Origin: Chitinophagaceae bacterium 26-R-25
Lineage (GTDB): Bacteria > Bacteroidota > Bacteroidia > Chitinophagales > Chitinophagaceae
Direction of reading: 5' to 3'
DNA length: 64,000 nucleotides
NCBI GenBank assembly: GCA_029906195.1
Contig: JARWSJ010000001.1
Location: 2,418,001 to 2,482,000 of the forward strand
The translations under genes and the position numbers were made by a program. Below the pieces are notes generated by a model. The model had not been told where the DNA came from. It ran no database searches and was given only the letters and a program-made list of their open reading frames with translations. The first letter of the stretch is position 1. Every line of letters starts with the position of its first letter. Below are positions 63,021 to 64,000 of this stretch, piece after piece.

Positions 63021-63767
63021 TTAACGAATTGTATTTTTCAGAACGATGTTGTGCGCCTTTAAACCTTTGTAAATATTTTTCGCAAACGCCAACGCGTTTT
63101 CTCCGTCGCCGTGAATGCAAATGGAATCAGCAATAAGCGGAATTGTTTTCCCCGATGTTGATTTGACAGTTTGCTTCATCGCCAGCTGCAGCGCCTGGTG
63201 TAGCGAAGCATCTTTATCTTCTATCAACGCATTTTTTTCGGTGCGCGGTGTTAATGTGCCGTCTGCAAGATAAGTTCTGTCTGCGAATGCTTCGTTCACC
63301 GTTTGCAAGCCCACATTTGTTCCTTCCTGTATAAGATAACTGCCGCTTAACCCAAAGAGTGTCAGTTTATTATCAGCCGCTCTAACTGCCCTGGCAATGG
63401 CTTTCGCAAGCAAGGCATCTTCCGCTGCCATGTTGTACAAAGCGCCATGGGGTTTTACATGGGTAACTTTTGCCCCTTCTTCCAATGCGATCTTTGAAAG
63501 CAGGTCTACTTGATATAAAACCATATCATACACTTCATCAGAAGTCATATCCATGTTCTTTCTGCCAAAATTTTCACGATCAGGAAAACCGGGATGGGCG
63601 CCAATCGCAACCTCGTGTTTCAACGCAAGCGCAAGGGTTCTTTTCATTGTATCGGCATCACCTGCATGAAAGCCGCAGGCAATATTTGCCGAAGTTATGT
63701 AAGGCATCAATGCTTCATCATTCTCAAAGCCTTCTCCCATATCGCAATTGATGTCTACACTGTGCAT
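63021..63767 (-). CDS. pxpA: 5-oxoprolinase subunit PxpA (LamB/YcsF family)
   Basis: A 248-residue enzyme subunit that opens 5-oxoproline to glutamate with PxpBC and ATP. It begins DINCDMGEGFENDEALMPYITSANIACGFHAGD and contains AHPGFPDRENFGR and VKPHGALYNM, the standard YcsF blocks with conserved Asp and His. The stop of the upstream gene overlaps its start by 13 nt, so pxpC and pxpA form an operon. Confidence 0.95.
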   Translation of the reverse strand: MHSVDINCDMGEGFENDEALMPYITSANIACGFHAGDADTMKRTLALALKHEVAIGAHPGFPDRENFGRKNMDMTSDEVYDMVLYQVDLLSKIALEEGAKVTHVKPHGALYNMAAEDALLAKAIARAVRAADNKLTLFGLSGSYLIQEGTNVGLQTVNEAFADRTYLADGTLTPRTEKNALIEDKDASLHQALQLAMKQTVKSTSGKTIPLIADSICIHGDGENALAFAKNIYKGLKAHNIVLKNTIR

Positions 63768-64000
63768 TTCACATATTCGTTTATATGATCAAGGCTGGAT
63801 TGCTTTTGTATTTGTAATTCTTTTTCCTGTGCGATGAATAATTTCTCAGCGATGTCATTATCCACCAACCGGAATACAACTCTTTCGCCTTCCCTTCTCT
63901 GCGCGAGTTTGGGAAGATGTGCACTGATCACATTGGCAATGCGTGGATAGCCTCCTGTGGTTTGATGATCGGCCATTAAGATGACCATTTGTCCTTCAGG
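63755..64000 (-). CDS. pxpC: 5-oxoprolinase subunit PxpC (3' end, cut by the window edge)
   Basis: The last 81 residues of a biotin-dependent carboxyltransferase/KipA-like protein. The conserved PEGQMVILMADHQTTGGYPRIANVI motif is visible at the window end. The rest of the gene and pxpB lie outside. The short ATG start at 63988 is only internal. Confidence 0.9.
   Translation of the reverse strand, partial: PEGQMVILMADHQTTGGYPRIANVISAHLPKLAQRREGERVVFRLVDNDIAEKLFIAQEKELQIQKQSSLDHINEYVKCTV

Overview
The window looks like chromosomal DNA from a Bacteroidota bacterium, most likely a Chitinophagaceae-type soil or water species. The signs are Bacteroidota-style promoters (TAnnTTTG at -7, TTG near -33), an LpxK-type outer membrane pathway, tandem DUF3857 proteins, a DUF3822 protein, a predicted membrane-anchored partner fused to a barrel-like domain next to its ECF sigma factor, and many secreted glycosidases. 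The family-level placement is inference. There is no rRNA, phage, transposase or CRISPR array in view.

Layout. (1) 1-1.6 kb: a DUF559 nuclease-like gene and pdhB. (2) 1.8-14.3 kb: a beta-mannan utilisation locus. On the minus strand it carries GH5 and GH26 mannanases, a sodium/sugar symporter, a GH130 mannosylglucose phosphorylase, a cellobiose/mannobiose 2-epimerase and two SGNH esterases. An AraC regulator and a CE2-type esterase diverge from it. The genes fit one pathway: secreted mannanases cut (gluco)mannan, esterases remove acetyl groups, the symporter imports mannobiose, the epimerase makes mannosyl-glucose, and GH130 phosphorolyses it to mannose-1-phosphate and glucose. No SusC/SusD pair is present. 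(3) 14.3-28 kb: pdxJ behind a 22-unit heptamer tract, ogt, a csaA-like gene, a methyltransferase, three tandem DUF3857/transglutaminase-fold genes, queG, cutC and an ECF sigma/anti-sigma-like pair. (4) 28-39 kb: a GH20 hexosaminidase split by a frameshift at a U UUU UUA heptamer, then a housekeeping run (DUF3822, rsmD, bioD, 5-FCL, lpxK, rnr) and a GH29 fucosidase. (5) 39.1-39.7 kb: two intact tRNA-Val(TAC) genes and two decayed copies, most followed by their own terminator. (6) 39.8-53.5 kb: a DUF2335 protein, a prenyl synthase, a phosphoesterase lipoprotein, a large MscS channel, an acetyltransferase, an exonuclease/GIY-YIG fusion, aat and clpS (N-degron pathway), a PF10136-type membrane protein and a nitroreductase. 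(7) 53.7-64 kb: a Nudix-type regulator upstream of a second sodium/sugar symporter with a palindromic operator candidate, PPK2, a sterol-desaturase-family enzyme, a VWA protein with a SusC-like N-terminus, a DUF4407 protein, and pxpA with the 3' end of pxpC.

The most unusual feature lies between the genes. Most intergenic regions carry short 'words' repeated a few times on one side and again in inverted orientation on the other, so each could fold into a long hairpin. At least a dozen unrelated word families are used. In about 20 genes the stop codon itself is part of the first word (TAATTGAAAATTG, TAGGAATTAGG, TAGAGACGC, TAGGGGCGAA, TAGCCGG and others), and several second arms abut the next start codon. 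A small conserved box lies just inside several arms. I know of no description of such a stop-anchored system, and treat it as the main candidate novelty.
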